Source of the DNA: an uncultured Christensenella sp.
Lineage (GTDB): Bacteria; Bacillota; Clostridia; Christensenellales; Borkfalkiaceae
DNA length: 64,000 bases
Assembly: GCA_910579585.1 (NCBI GenBank)
Contig: CAJTVA010000001.1
Coordinates: forward strand, 1-64,000
Reading direction: 5' to 3'
Part shown: piece after piece, positions 32,314-40,751 of the stretch
Numbering within the stretch: position 1 is the first letter of the stretch
Layout: every line of letters starts with the position of its first letter
Notes under the pieces: generated by a model
Told to the model about the DNA's origin: nothing
Database searches by the model: none
What the model saw: the letters and a program-made list of their open reading frames with translations, nothing else
Made by a program: the position numbers and the translations under genes

Positions 32314-33690
32314 TCACTTTATAAGCATCTGCAAAGATGCAACAAGGTACTGTTTGATAAACGACGGCTGTATTATATTGTCTATATATCCGCCCTGCGC
32401 CGCGTTAACGGGGTCGGAATTTTCGTCGGCGTATTTTGCGGCAAGCTTTTCTGCATCCGCCTTTTTCTCATTTGAAAACTCGATTTCCGCGCCCTGAACA
32501 CTGTCAAACAGCGCAATTTTTGCGTTTGCAAAGGCGTAACTGTAATCGTAGCCTATAGATTTTGCCGCAAACACTGTGTATCCGAGCCCGATAGCTTTAC
32601 CGTATACGACCGAAATTTTTGCCGTATCTATACAGTCAAGGATAGAAACATATTCTCCGAGTTCCTTTAAAACGAGGCTGTCGTTTGTTTTGAGGTCGCT
32701 CTTTATTCCTAGGGTATTTACGAAAGTTACGTACGGCAAGCCGTAGCAACACGCGAATTCTGCAAAATCTTTGAGCTTTCTTACGTTCGACGCAGTAAGT
32801 TCCACTCCGTCTGCGCCGTCAAACAGTACCGCCGCAACGGCAATTCCGCCCACACGGGCAAGGAAGCATTTGACTTCGGTGCTGTACGTCGCGCCGAGTT
32901 CTATTGCCGTCGATTTATCAAACACGGCAGTCAAGGCTTTTGCGTCTGCCTTTTTATCCAAGGCGGGAAGGCTTGCGTTCAATTCGTCGCTATCAATAAG
33001 AGGTTTGGAAAGAAGCTCGTTGATTTCGGTGATAGACTTCTTAACTTCATCCAAGTTTTTTACCGTGAAAGTCGCAAGTTGAGCGTTTTTAAGCCCGTCT
33101 GCGCCGCCGACGACGAATTTAGAGAGGGTCTCTCCCGCCTTTGCCGACAATACAAGCGGACTGTTAGGGCAGAGCGCGCTTTTCTTATCGACAAAGTAAG
33201 TGAAGTCGCAGATACCTGCAAGGAGGGAAATCTGCCCGTAAACCTCGCCGTTAACTATAAGGTACTGGGGGATACTGCCTTTCATTTGCGAAGCTTTCAA
33301 AATAAGGTTTGCAAGACCTTCCAGAACGCTCACCCCCTCGCCTATCTGAACTCCGAGCGAGGACAAAAACCATATAACGGGCGTAGAAGTTTTCTCCGCC
33401 TGATTTAAACATTTTTCTATCTTAGTGCAGTTCGCCTTGCTGACGCCGCCAGAAAGCACGGACGGGTTTTGTGCGACAATATAAAAAGGATAGTCGTTGA
33501 CCGTTGCAAAACCCGTGACAACGCCTTCACCTTCGGCGTTCTCGCCGTAAAACTCGTTTTTGGAGAACGAAAAAGACGAAAGTTCAACGAAACTATCCTC
33601 GTCGATTAATGAATTTATTTCCGCGCGGACGCTTTTGCCCGCGTCGTAAATTTGCTTTTTACGCTTCTGTAATAAGCTGATTTTATCCAT
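32314..33690 (-). CDS. Divergent acyl-CoA carboxyltransferase (MmdA/AccD-like)
   Basis: 458 residues with two crotonase-like carboxyltransferase halves. The N-terminal half has FYIVAQNPSVLSGGVSKANC (the VxAQDxTVxGGS region) and LSSLGVQIGEGV where family members have SGGARIQEG. The C-terminal half has VYGKAIGLGYTVFAAKSIGYD and NAKIALFDSVQGAE in place of KAYGGAY and MGPEGA. Both usual Gly-Gly oxyanion elements are therefore altered, so activity or substrate may differ from methylmalonyl-CoA decarboxylase. First gene of the decarboxylase operon, with AGGTG before the ATG and a likely promoter at 33724-33751. Confidence 0.8.
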   Translation of the reverse strand: MDKISLLQKRKKQIYDAGKSVRAEINSLIDEDSFVELSSFSFSKNEFYGENAEGEGVVTGFATVNDYPFYIVAQNPSVLSGGVSKANCTKIEKCLNQAEKTSTPVIWFLSSLGVQIGEGVSVLEGLANLILKASQMKGSIPQYLIVNGEVYGQISLLAGICDFTYFVDKKSALCPNSPLVLSAKAGETLSKFVVGGADGLKNAQLATFTVKNLDEVKKSITEINELLSKPLIDSDELNASLPALDKKADAKALTAVFDKSTAIELGATYSTEVKCFLARVGGIAVAAVLFDGADGVELTASNVRKLKDFAEFACCYGLPYVTFVNTLGIKSDLKTNDSLVLKELGEYVSILDCIDTAKISVVYGKAIGLGYTVFAAKSIGYDYSYAFANAKIALFDSVQGAEIEFSNEKKADAEKLAAKYADENSDPVNAAQGGYIDNIIQPSFIKQYLVASLQMLIK

Positions 33691-33723
33691 AAATACACCT
33701 GAAAAACAAATTCTTACTAATAC

Positions 33724-33751
33724 AGTTTATCATAAAAAAAATCAAATGCAA
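33724..33751 (-). promoter_or_regulatory. Candidate promoter of the decarboxylase operon
   Basis: On the - strand: TTGCAT, 16-base spacer, TAAACT; predicted start near 33717. Confidence 0.4.
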
Positions 33752-33783
33752 ATAAATTTGATAATCTTTTATCAAAAAATTAC

Positions 33784-33815
33784 TTAAAAAAACGACGGCT
33801 AATAACGCCGCCGTC
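33784..33815 (-). terminator. Terminator of the TVP38-type gene
   Basis: GACGGC (33794-33799) with GCCGTC (33810-33815), beginning at the stop codon, followed on the - strand by CGTTTTTTT. It separates the gene from the decarboxylase operon. Confidence 0.75.
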
Positions 33816-34716
33816 ACTTCCTTTGAATTTTAAGCTTGGTTTTTATGAATTTATCTATCTTTTCATAGTGTTTTAAGACAAGTCGGAACGACAGAGCTAT
33901 AAGCGCCAGAATTATTGCCCATATCAGCAAGCCCCACCAAGTATTGAACGGGATAAGTTCGAACGAATAAGCCGTCGAAAATACCGAAATAAGGCGCGTT
34001 AGCGTTATCATAATAATGAAATAACCCCAAGTCATTGACGATAACCCCGCAACGAAACACAAAATATCGTCGGGGAAAAGCGGCAAAAGGAACATTAAAG
34101 ACAAAATCAGGTAGTCTTTGCCCTTTAACTTTTTCAGCCATTTGTCAAGGCTGTCCTGCCCCACTATCCAGCAAACCGCCTTGTAGCCGACCCATCTGCC
34201 TATTGCAAATGCGGCAACCGAGCCCAGAACTATGCCTATAAAGCTGTAAATCGCGCATTTCAACGGTCCGAACATTGCAACGCCAACCGCAACGGAAACC
34301 GAACCGGGCACGGGTAGAAGCACGACTTGCAAAAAGCTGAAAATTACGTAAATCGCGGCCGCCATTCCGCCCATTCCTTCGATATATTCGCGAAGTGCGT
34401 CTACGCTGTTGATTTTATTAAGTAAATCACAGGCGCAGAGAACGAAGAAAATCACCGAGAAAAAGTCTAAAAATAAAAGCGCGCAGACCGTCAAACGGTA
34501 AAACGAAACCATTTTTACGGTATAAAAGAGAATTCCCGCCGCCGTCAATAGTCCCAAAGTCAAGCCCGCCACAAGCAAAAGAACGTTAAAATGAACGGCG
34601 ATAAACGGAACATTTTTATAAAGCAACCCGTAGGTTACGAAAAGAAAAGCGACTGCGCCGAAAAGCACAACCGCCAGAATATTTATGCAATGTTTCAAAA
34701 CTTGTATGCGGTCCAT
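33814..34716 (-). CDS. TVP38/TMEM64 (VTT-domain) membrane protein
   Basis: 300 residues with about six to seven hydrophobic helices. The VTT/SNARE-associated domain is recognisable from VVLLPVPGSVSVAVGVAMFGPLKCAIYSFIGIVLGSVAAFAIGR in the middle, followed by FLLPLFPDDILCFVAGLSSM. Family members (DedA superfamily) are thought to move or scramble lipids in membranes; the exact substrate here is unknown. It may share a transcript with rnhA and proC, as the gap to rnhA is 30 bases. Ends with its own terminator. Confidence 0.85.
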   Translation of the reverse strand: MDRIQVLKHCINILAVVLFGAVAFLFVTYGLLYKNVPFIAVHFNVLLLVAGLTLGLLTAAGILFYTVKMVSFYRLTVCALLFLDFFSVIFFVLCACDLLNKINSVDALREYIEGMGGMAAAIYVIFSFLQVVLLPVPGSVSVAVGVAMFGPLKCAIYSFIGIVLGSVAAFAIGRWVGYKAVCWIVGQDSLDKWLKKLKGKDYLILSLMFLLPLFPDDILCFVAGLSSMTWGYFIIMITLTRLISVFSTAYSFELIPFNTWWGLLIWAIILALIALSFRLVLKHYEKIDKFIKTKLKIQRK

Positions 34717-34746
34717 TAATACTATTATATAGTATTTACCGCAAAT

Positions 34747-35193
34747 TTATAATTCGCTTTTCAAATTTTTGACCGCGTCGGTAGCAAGCTTGTCGCAGAT
34801 GTTATTGTATTCGTTATCGGCGTGCCCCTTTACCTTTATAAAATTAACGCGGTGAACACGCGTCAAAGCCAACAGTTCGCGCCATAAATCTTCGTTTAAG
34901 ACGGGCTTATTGTCTGATTTTATGTAACCCGACTTCTCCCAACCGTAGACCCAACCGTTAATGAACGCATTGACCGTATACGCAGAATCACTGTAAACCG
35001 TGACTTCACACGGTTCTTTAAGACATTTTAACCCCTCGATAACAGCAGTCAGTTCCATTCGGTTGTTGGTTGTTGAACGTTCGGCTCCCGATATGCGCTT
35101 TTCAAAGCCATTAAACATAAGTACGGCACCCCAACCGCCAGCGCCGGGATTGCCCGAGCAAGCGCCGTCCGTATACAGAATAACCCTTTTCAT
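34747..35193 (-). CDS. rnhA: Ribonuclease HI
   Basis: Cleaves RNA in RNA-DNA hybrids; 148 residues. All four acidic metal ligands are visible: YTDGACSGNPGAGGWG (Asp), NRMELTAVIEGL (Glu), YSDSAY (Asp) and HADNEYNNICDKLA (Asp, with the catalytic His loop KVKGHADN). Its start overlaps the proC stop, so the two are translationally coupled. Confidence 0.95.
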   Translation of the reverse strand: MKRVILYTDGACSGNPGAGGWGAVLMFNGFEKRISGAERSTTNNRMELTAVIEGLKCLKEPCEVTVYSDSAYTVNAFINGWVYGWEKSGYIKSDNKPVLNEDLWRELLALTRVHRVNFIKVKGHADNEYNNICDKLATDAVKNLKSEL

Positions 35194-36002
35194 TAATTAT
35201 TTTGCCCCTTTAAGCGGGTCGCGCATACCTCCACAGCCGAACCGACCGCGCCGCGAAGTCCCTTTTCTTCAAGAGCTTTTACCGTTCCCGCCGACGCGCC
35301 GCCCTTATTGCAGGCGAGCAAAGTCAACTCTTCCACAGAATTTTCTTCACGCTGAACCATTTCGGCACAGCCGAGTACGGTCTGAACGGCAAGAATTTTC
35401 GCTTCGTTTTTGGTCAGCCCCTCGCGAACACCCGCTTCGATTAGGGAGTCGATAAACATAAACGTACAAGCAGAGCCGCCGCAACTTACCCCGTTCACCG
35501 CGGCAAGTTTACTTTCTTCAACGCTGACAACCATGCCAAGCGTATTAAAAACCGAGCTTATAAAGTCGCAATCGTCTGAGGATTTGTTAAAGTCAGACAT
35601 ATCCAGCCCGATTGCGCCGCTGCCTATTTCACAAGGCAGATTGGGAACGCATCGCGCAACTTTAATAAGCCCGACCCCGAGGGAATTTTTTATGTGATTC
35701 TTGGTAAGAACGTCCATAACCGAAATTACTTTTTCGGGGCGGACCCCCTCTAACTCTTTTGCAACTTCGTCGAATTTTTTAGGTTTTACCGCAAAAAGAA
35801 GAAATTCGCTGTTTTCCGCAACAAATCTGTGGTTTAAAGTAGTTTTTACGCCCAGATAATCAAGCTTATCCAATTCCTCCCCGTTTTCGTCGCTGACAAT
35901 AATCTTTTTTTCACGGATAAGGTCGGATAAAACAACGCCCCTTAAAACCGCGTTAGAGAAGAATGAACAGCCTATTACGCCGAGTTTGAATTGTTTTTTC
36001 AT
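35193..36002 (-). CDS. proC: Pyrroline-5-carboxylate reductase family protein
   Basis: 269 residues. The C-terminal dimer domain is typical: VSCGGSACTFMFIDSLIEAG and LACNKGGASAGTVKALEEKGL correspond to the substrate-binding GCSGPAF and SPGGTT regions. Middle FAVKPKKFDEV and CVPNLPCEIGSG also fit. The N-terminal NAD(P) loop is unusual (GVIGCSFFSNAVLRG instead of GxGxMG), so cofactor handling could differ. Expected role is the last step of proline synthesis. ATG 36002 is preceded by TGGAG. Divergent from the tRNA-Trp gene. Confidence 0.85.
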   Translation of the reverse strand: MKKQFKLGVIGCSFFSNAVLRGVVLSDLIREKKIIVSDENGEELDKLDYLGVKTTLNHRFVAENSEFLLFAVKPKKFDEVAKELEGVRPEKVISVMDVLTKNHIKNSLGVGLIKVARCVPNLPCEIGSGAIGLDMSDFNKSSDDCDFISSVFNTLGMVVSVEESKLAAVNGVSCGGSACTFMFIDSLIEAGVREGLTKNEAKILAVQTVLGCAEMVQREENSVEELTLLACNKGGASAGTVKALEEKGLRGAVGSAVEVCATRLKGQNN

Positions 36003-36021
36003 AATTTGTCTCCAAAAACAG

Positions 36022-36050
36022 TTGACTAAAAAACTGCAATATACTATAAT
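36022..36050 (+). promoter_or_regulatory. Promoter of tRNA-Trp
   Basis: TTGACT, 17-base spacer, TATAAT, 13 bases before the tRNA. Confidence 0.85.
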
Positions 36051-36063
36051 TTATTTTGTTTTT

Positions 36064-36138
36064 AGGGGCGTAGCTCAACGGTAGAGTCGCGGTCTCCAAA
36101 ACCGTCGGTTGCATGTTCGAATCGTGTCGCCCCTGCCA
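36064..36138 (+). tRNA. tRNA-Trp (anticodon CCA)
   Basis: Acceptor AGGGGCG pairs with CGCCCCT, discriminator G, encoded CCA. T-arm GTTCGAATC and anticodon loop CTCCAAA are present. Transcribed alone on the + strand between - strand genes. Confidence 0.96.
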
Positions 36139-36168
36139 AACCGTTCCGAGCCGGAACGGTTTTTTTTG
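36139..36168 (+). terminator. Terminator of tRNA-Trp
   Basis: CCGTTCCG (36141-36148) pairs with CGGAACGG (36152-36159), extended by A-T pairs, followed by eight T. Confidence 0.85.
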
Positions 36169-36190
36169 TGCAATTTTTTGTCAAATTCAG

Positions 36191-36221
36191 TTAATTATGT
36201 TACGCATAGTACTTTGCAAAG
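36191..36221 (+). repeat. Dispersed repeat, copy 4 (between tRNA-Trp and purB)
   Basis: TTAATTATGTTACG then CATAGTACTTTGCAAAG. Intergenic, just past the 3' end of purB. Confidence 0.7.
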
Positions 36222-36229
36222 TTACGAAT

Positions 36230-37663
36230 TTATACCTTTACGTCGCCTTTTTGACCTAAAATTGCCTTATTTTCTTCCAAAATCGGCTTGACCTCAGTTT
36301 CAATAAATTCAACCGTTTGCGAGGGCGCCCGACCAATAAAATTCTTAGCGTCGAGTATTTTATCGATTTTTGCGTGAACTGCTTTAAAGTCGCCGTCGGC
36401 TTTTATAAGTTCGATAAGGTTGTTTTCTTTGCCGAGTTCTTTTACGTTTCTGCCTGCCTGCATAGACAGCACCCTTATCTTTTCGTGAAGCTCTTGCCTG
36501 TTTCCGCCCGCTTTGACGCACTCCATCATAATATTTTCGGTTGCCATAAACGGAAGTTCCGCGGCGATGTGCTTTGCAATGACCTTTTCGTAAACGACGA
36601 GGTTTTCCGAAACGTTCATATATATATTAAGTATGCCGTCAAGCGCCAAAAACGCTTGCGCATTGACTATTCTTCTGTTTGCAGAGTCATCCAAAGTTCT
36701 TTCAAACCATTGTGTGCCCGCCGTTATCGCGCTGTTCATAGGAAGCGAAATCACGAACCTTGCAAGCGAGCCTATTCTTTCGCTACGCATAGGATTGCGC
36801 TTGTACGCCATTGCCGACGAACCTATCTGAGACTTTTCAAACGGCTCTTCTATCTCTTTCATATTCTGCAAAATGCGGATATCGTTAGAGAACTTGTACG
36901 CACTTTGTGCTATCTGCGAAAGCACACAGAGAACGTTGTAATCGAATTTTCTGGGGTAAGTCTGACCGGTTACACCGTAAACCTTATCGAAACCGAGTTT
37001 TGCGACAACCCGCTTTTCAAGGTCTTTAACTTTGCTTTCGTCACCGTTGAATAGCTCTATAAAGCTAGCCTGCGTACCCGTAGTGCCCTTAACACCGCGC
37101 AATTTGAACGAATTTTGCAGGTTAATAAGGTTATTATAGTCCAAAGTCAAATCTTGCAACCAAAGAGTTGCCCGTTTGCCGACAGTCGTAAGCTGTGCGG
37201 GTTGCAAGTGAGTAAAGCCGAGCGTGGGCACGTCCTTATATTTTAAAGCGAACGCAGAAAGCTTATCAATAACGTTTACAAGCTTATTCTTGATAATTTC
37301 GAGCGCGTCCCACAAGATAATGAGTTCGGAGTTGCAGTCGACGAAACAACTTGTAGCGCCGAGGTGGATTATCGGCATAGCCGACTTCGCCTGCTCGCCG
37401 AAAGCGTGAACATGCGCCATTACGTCATGGCGGAGCTTTCTTTCGTAGTCCTCCGCAACTTCGAAGTTTACATTATCGGCGTGCTTTTTCATTTCGTCAA
37501 TCTGCGCTTTCGTGATATTGAGACCGAGCTCCATTTCGGACTCCGCAAGGGCTATCCAAAGCTTTCTCCACAGCTTAAAGCGCTTTTCGTCCGAGAAATT
37601 TTCCGACATGGCGCGGCTTGCATATCTGGTAATTAACGGGTTTTGATAAACGTTATTGTCCAT
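36230..37663 (-). CDS. purB: Adenylosuccinate lyase
   Basis: Fumarase/aspartase-superfamily enzyme of purine synthesis that cleaves SAICAR and adenylosuccinate; 477 residues. Visible: RHDVMAHVHAFG, HLGATSCFVDCNSE, TPTLGFTHLQPAQLTTVGKR-type VPTLGFTHLQPAQ (catalytic His), and the signature loop GSSAMAYKRNPMRSERI. The C-terminal segment is Ile/Lys-rich as in the longer eukaryote-like PurB class. ATG 37663 is preceded by CGGAG, 15 bases after the cyclophilin gene, so it is co-transcribed with it and the deaminase. Confidence 0.95.
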   Translation of the reverse strand: MDNNVYQNPLITRYASRAMSENFSDEKRFKLWRKLWIALAESEMELGLNITKAQIDEMKKHADNVNFEVAEDYERKLRHDVMAHVHAFGEQAKSAMPIIHLGATSCFVDCNSELIILWDALEIIKNKLVNVIDKLSAFALKYKDVPTLGFTHLQPAQLTTVGKRATLWLQDLTLDYNNLINLQNSFKLRGVKGTTGTQASFIELFNGDESKVKDLEKRVVAKLGFDKVYGVTGQTYPRKFDYNVLCVLSQIAQSAYKFSNDIRILQNMKEIEEPFEKSQIGSSAMAYKRNPMRSERIGSLARFVISLPMNSAITAGTQWFERTLDDSANRRIVNAQAFLALDGILNIYMNVSENLVVYEKVIAKHIAAELPFMATENIMMECVKAGGNRQELHEKIRVLSMQAGRNVKELGKENNLIELIKADGDFKAVHAKIDKILDAKNFIGRAPSQTVEFIETEVKPILEENKAILGQKGDVKV

Positions 37664-37678
37664 ATTTTTCTCCGAAAA

Positions 37679-38200
37679 TCAGTATTTTACAGGCGCGGGA
37701 TACTCCGTGCCGAAAGTTTCGACCGTTACCTTTTCCATAGTTTGCGGCGTGCGGGGCTTGTCGTTCCAATCGCAGGCGACCGCGGCGATTTCGTCGACGA
37801 CTTCTATTCCCTCAATAACCTTACCGAAAGCGGCATACTGCCCGTCGAGGTGGGAAGCGTTACTGTGCATAATAAAGAACTGTGAGCCCGCGGAGTTCGG
37901 GTTCATTGCGCGCGCCATAGAGAGAACGCCGCGTGCGTGTTTAATATCGTTTTGTTTAAAGCCGTTCAGCGCAAATTCACCCTTTATTGCATAGCCGGGT
38001 CCGCCCGTGCCGGTGCCCTTGGGGTCGCCGCCCTGAATCATAAAGCCCGAAATTACACGGTGGAATATAAGCCCATCGTAAAACCCGCTTTTGACAAGCG
38101 AAATGAAGTTATTGACGGTATTAGGCGCTTTTTCGGGGTAAAGTTCGCACTTTATCACCCTGTCGCCCTGCATAGTTATAGTAACGATAGGATTTTTCAT
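37679..38200 (-). CDS. Cyclophilin-type peptidyl-prolyl isomerase
   Basis: 173 residues, cytosolic (no signal peptide). Family motifs: NNFISLVKSGFYDGLIFHRVISGFMIQGGDPKGTGTGGPGY (contains the catalytic Arg in FHRV), FALNGF, RGVLSMARAMNPNSAGSQFFI and HLDGQYAAFGKVIEG. Speeds cis-trans proline isomerisation in protein folding. One base separates it from the deaminase gene upstream, with GGAG inside that gene's end. Confidence 0.93.
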   Translation of the reverse strand: MKNPIVTITMQGDRVIKCELYPEKAPNTVNNFISLVKSGFYDGLIFHRVISGFMIQGGDPKGTGTGGPGYAIKGEFALNGFKQNDIKHARGVLSMARAMNPNSAGSQFFIMHSNASHLDGQYAAFGKVIEGIEVVDEIAAVACDWNDKPRTPQTMEKVTVETFGTEYPAPVKY

Positions 38201-38201
38201 T

Positions 38202-38654
38202 TTACAGTTCTCCGAATTTTTCGATTTTTACGCCCGCTTCTTTGAAAAGCTTCAAAGAAAAATCGTCGGGATAGCCGTCTTTATAGACGACCCGCGCAAT
38301 TCCTGAATTGATTATTATTTTAGCGCAAATAACGCAAGGTTGATGAGTGCAATAGAGCGTACACCCCTCGACACTGCACCCCACCCTTGCCGCCTGAATG
38401 ATTGCGTTTTGCTCTGCGTGAACCGCATAACAAAGCTCGTGCATCGTACCGCTTTGAATGTTCATTTTCTTTCTCAGACACTCTTTTTTGTCAACACAAC
38501 TTTCAATTCCCTGCGGCGCACCGTTGTAGCCTGTGGCTATTATTCGCTTGTTTCTGACTATGACCGCTCCAACGTGCCTGTTCTCTTGATAACAGCTTGA
38601 CCACGTGCCGATAAGCTCGGTCATTTCCATAAATCTTTTGTCCCACTTGTCCAT
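38202..38654 (-). CDS. dCMP deaminase family protein (ComE type)
   Basis: Zinc-dependent deoxycytidylate deaminase, 150 residues, making dUMP for thymidylate synthesis. Zinc ligands: CYAVHAEQNAIIQAA (His and catalytic Glu) and YCTHQPCVICAKIII (two Cys). GYNGAPQGIESC is the family loop. Head of a three-gene operon with the cyclophilin and purB. Its promoter (TTGCAA-17-TAAAAT) ends six bases before the ATG and there is no ribosome binding site, so a leaderless transcript is likely. Divergent from groES. Confidence 0.92.
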   Translation of the reverse strand: MDKWDKRFMEMTELIGTWSSCYQENRHVGAVIVRNKRIIATGYNGAPQGIESCVDKKECLRKKMNIQSGTMHELCYAVHAEQNAIIQAARVGCSVEGCTLYCTHQPCVICAKIIINSGIARVVYKDGYPDDFSLKLFKEAGVKIEKFGEL

Positions 38655-38660
38655 AATGCG

Positions 38661-38689
38661 ATTTTACCATATTTTTATATAAATTGCAA
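38661..38689 (-). promoter_or_regulatory. Promoter of the dCMP deaminase operon (leaderless layout)
   Basis: On the - strand: TTGCAA (38684-38689), 17-base spacer, TAAAAT (38661-38666), then six bases to the ATG. Confidence 0.6.
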
Positions 38690-38776
38690 TTTTTTACTTT
38701 ATAATGTTTAAGTTTATTTTGTCAAGTTTATAAAATAGCTGTAACAAAAATGAATAATTTTGGAGGAAGTTTTAGA

Positions 38777-39061
38777 ATGACTATAAAACCTTTATTCGAT
38801 AAAGTAGTCGTGGAAAATTTGAAAGCCGAAGAAAAAACTAAAAGCGGGCTTTATCTTACCTCGGCCGCTCAAGAAAAACCCGCAACCTGCCTTGTTGTTG
38901 CAGTAGGACCCGGCGGACTTGTTGACGGCAAGGAAGTGAAAATGCAGGTTAAAGTCGGCGACAAGGTTCTGCTTGCAAAATACAGCGGAACAGAAGTTAA
39001 AGTCGACGAAAAAGAATATACGATTATCCGTCAGAGCGATATTCTGGCGATTGTGGAATAA
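38777..39061 (+). CDS. groES: Co-chaperonin GroES
   Basis: Caps the GroEL chamber; 94 residues. KPLFDKVVVENLKAEEKTKS and the mobile loop TKSGLYLTSAAQEKP are typical, as is VKVGDKVLLAKYSGTEVKVDEKEY. The start is ATG 38777 with GGAGG ten bases upstream; an in-frame ATG at 38750 has no site and would add nine residues. No CIRCE element (TTAGCACTC-N9-GAGTGCTAA) is visible in the 120 bases upstream, so HrcA control through CIRCE is not supported here. Confidence 0.95.
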   Translation: MTIKPLFDKVVVENLKAEEKTKSGLYLTSAAQEKPATCLVVAVGPGGLVDGKEVKMQVKVGDKVLLAKYSGTEVKVDEKEYTIIRQSDILAIVE

Positions 39062-39075
39062 GGAGGTAAAATTTT

Positions 39076-40704
39076 ATGGCAAAGCAGATTAAATACGGCG
39101 ACGAAGCGCGCAAATTACTTGAAAACGGCGTAAATATCGTTGCCGATACCGTTAAAATTACGTTGGGTCCCAAGGGCAGAAACGTTGTTCTGGACAAAAA
39201 GTTCGGCGCACCCCTTATCACCAACGACGGCGTAACCATCGCAAAAGAAATCGAGCTTGAAGACCCGTTCGAAAATATGGGCGCACAGCTCGTTAAAGAA
39301 GTTTCCACAAAAACCAACGACGTTGCGGGCGACGGCACCACCACCGCCGTTGTTCTTGCGCAGGCTATGGTCAAGGAAGGGCTTAAAAATCTTGCCGCAG
39401 GCGCGAACCCTATGATTCTAAAAAAGGGCATTGCCGCGGCGGTTGACACGGCGGTTGCGAAAGTGCAGTCTATTTCCAAACCCGTCGAAAATAAGCTTGC
39501 GATTTCGCAGGTTGCTTCCATTTCCGCAGGCGACGAAAAGATTGGCGAACTTATTGCAAACGCAATGGAAATCGTCGGTAAAGACGGCGTTATTACCGTT
39601 GAAGAGGGCAAAACTATGAATACCGAACTTAGTACCGTAGAGGGTATGCAGTTCGACAGGGGCTACGCTTCCGCATATATGGTTACAAACACCGACAAGA
39701 TGGAAGCCGTTCTCGACACTCCCTACATTCTCATTACCGACAAAAAGATATCGTCGTTGCAGGAAATTCTGCCCGTAATCGAGCCCATTGCTCAGCAGGG
39801 CGCAAGGCTGTTAATCATTGCCGAGGACGTCGAGGGCGACGCGCTTGCCGCACTTATAGTGAACAAGCTGAAAGGCGTTTTGAACTGCGTTGCGGTTAAG
39901 GCGCCCGGCTTCGGCGACAGAAGAAAGGCAATGCTCGAGGACATTGCGGTTTTAACGGGCGGCACCGTTATCTCTTCCGATTTGGGTTACGAGTTCAAGG
40001 ACGTTACTTTGGATATGCTTGGCAGAGCTTCGCAGGTCAAGGTTGACAAGGACAACACCACCATTGTCGGCGGGTCGGGCGATGCTGAAAGCATCAAGTC
40101 ACGCGTAAACTCCATTAAGGCACAGATTATTGAAACTTCTTCGGACTATGACAGGGAAAAATTGCAGGAAAGGCTTGCTAAACTTGCAGGCGGAGTTGCG
40201 GTCATCAGTGTCGGTGCGGCAACCGAAGTTGAAATGAAAGAAAAGAAACTGCGCATAGAGGATGCACTTGCGGCGACCCGTGCGGCAGTTGAAGAAGGAA
40301 TCGTGCCCGGCGGCGGCGTTGCGCTTCTCTCTGCTATCCCCGAGCTGAAAAAGCTTGTTGCAAGTTTACACGGCGACGAAAAAACGGGCGCTTCTATCGT
40401 AATGAAAGCAATCGAGGAACCCGTTCGCCAGATTGCGAAGAACGCAGGTTACGACGGTTCTGTTGTCGTGAACAGCGTTTTGCGTTCGAAAAACCCCAAT
40501 TACGGTTTCGACGCACTGAAAAACCAGTACACGGATATGGTTGAAAGCGGAATTATCGACCCCACGAAGGTTTCACGTTCGGTGCTTCAGAATGCGGCCT
40601 CGGTTGCGGCGACGCTCCTCACTACCGAAAGTATCGTTACCGATATTCCTACCCCTCCCGCACCCCCTATGGGCGGCAACCCCGATATGGGCGGAATGTA
40701 TTAA
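39076..40704 (+). CDS. groEL: Chaperonin GroEL
   Basis: ATP-driven folding chamber, 542 residues. Visible: TLGPKGRNVVLDKKFGAP, the nucleotide-site VAGDGTTTAVVLAQ, GGVAVISVGAATEVEMKEKK, VEEGIVPGGGVALL and the Gly/Met C-terminal tail (MGGNPDMGGMY). AGGAGG lies before the ATG. Cotranscribed with groES (14-base gap) and ended by a strong terminator. Coding-strand C exceeds G in sampled rows (e.g. 21 C against 15 G in 39301-39360), unlike + strand genes left of 11 kb. Confidence 0.97.
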   Translation: MAKQIKYGDEARKLLENGVNIVADTVKITLGPKGRNVVLDKKFGAPLITNDGVTIAKEIELEDPFENMGAQLVKEVSTKTNDVAGDGTTTAVVLAQAMVKEGLKNLAAGANPMILKKGIAAAVDTAVAKVQSISKPVENKLAISQVASISAGDEKIGELIANAMEIVGKDGVITVEEGKTMNTELSTVEGMQFDRGYASAYMVTNTDKMEAVLDTPYILITDKKISSLQEILPVIEPIAQQGARLLIIAEDVEGDALAALIVNKLKGVLNCVAVKAPGFGDRRKAMLEDIAVLTGGTVISSDLGYEFKDVTLDMLGRASQVKVDKDNTTIVGGSGDAESIKSRVNSIKAQIIETSSDYDREKLQERLAKLAGGVAVISVGAATEVEMKEKKLRIEDALAATRAAVEEGIVPGGGVALLSAIPELKKLVASLHGDEKTGASIVMKAIEEPVRQIAKNAGYDGSVVVNSVLRSKNPNYGFDALKNQYTDMVESGIIDPTKVSRSVLQNAASVAATLLTTESIVTDIPTPPAPPMGGNPDMGGMY

Positions 40705-40713
40705 ATTAGAAAT

Positions 40714-40749
40714 AAAAAAGAGGTTGACTTGAAAGTCAACCTCTTTTTT
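40714..40749 (+). terminator. Terminator of groESL
   Basis: Long stem AAAAAAGAGGTTGACTT (40714-40730) with AAGTCAACCTCTTTTTT (40733-40749). Also suited to act on the convergent gene. Confidence 0.88.
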
Positions 40750-40751
40750 AT

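Noticed and set aside
35588..35602. GTCAGACAT in proC as an eighth repeat copy
   Set aside because: Only nine bases match and the GTAC-centred half is missing; it encodes an ordinary MSDF stretch and could be chance.
36002..36063. Riboswitch or T-box before proC or tRNA-Trp
   Set aside because: The gap is only 61 bases, fully accounted for by the tRNA promoter and the proC ribosome site.
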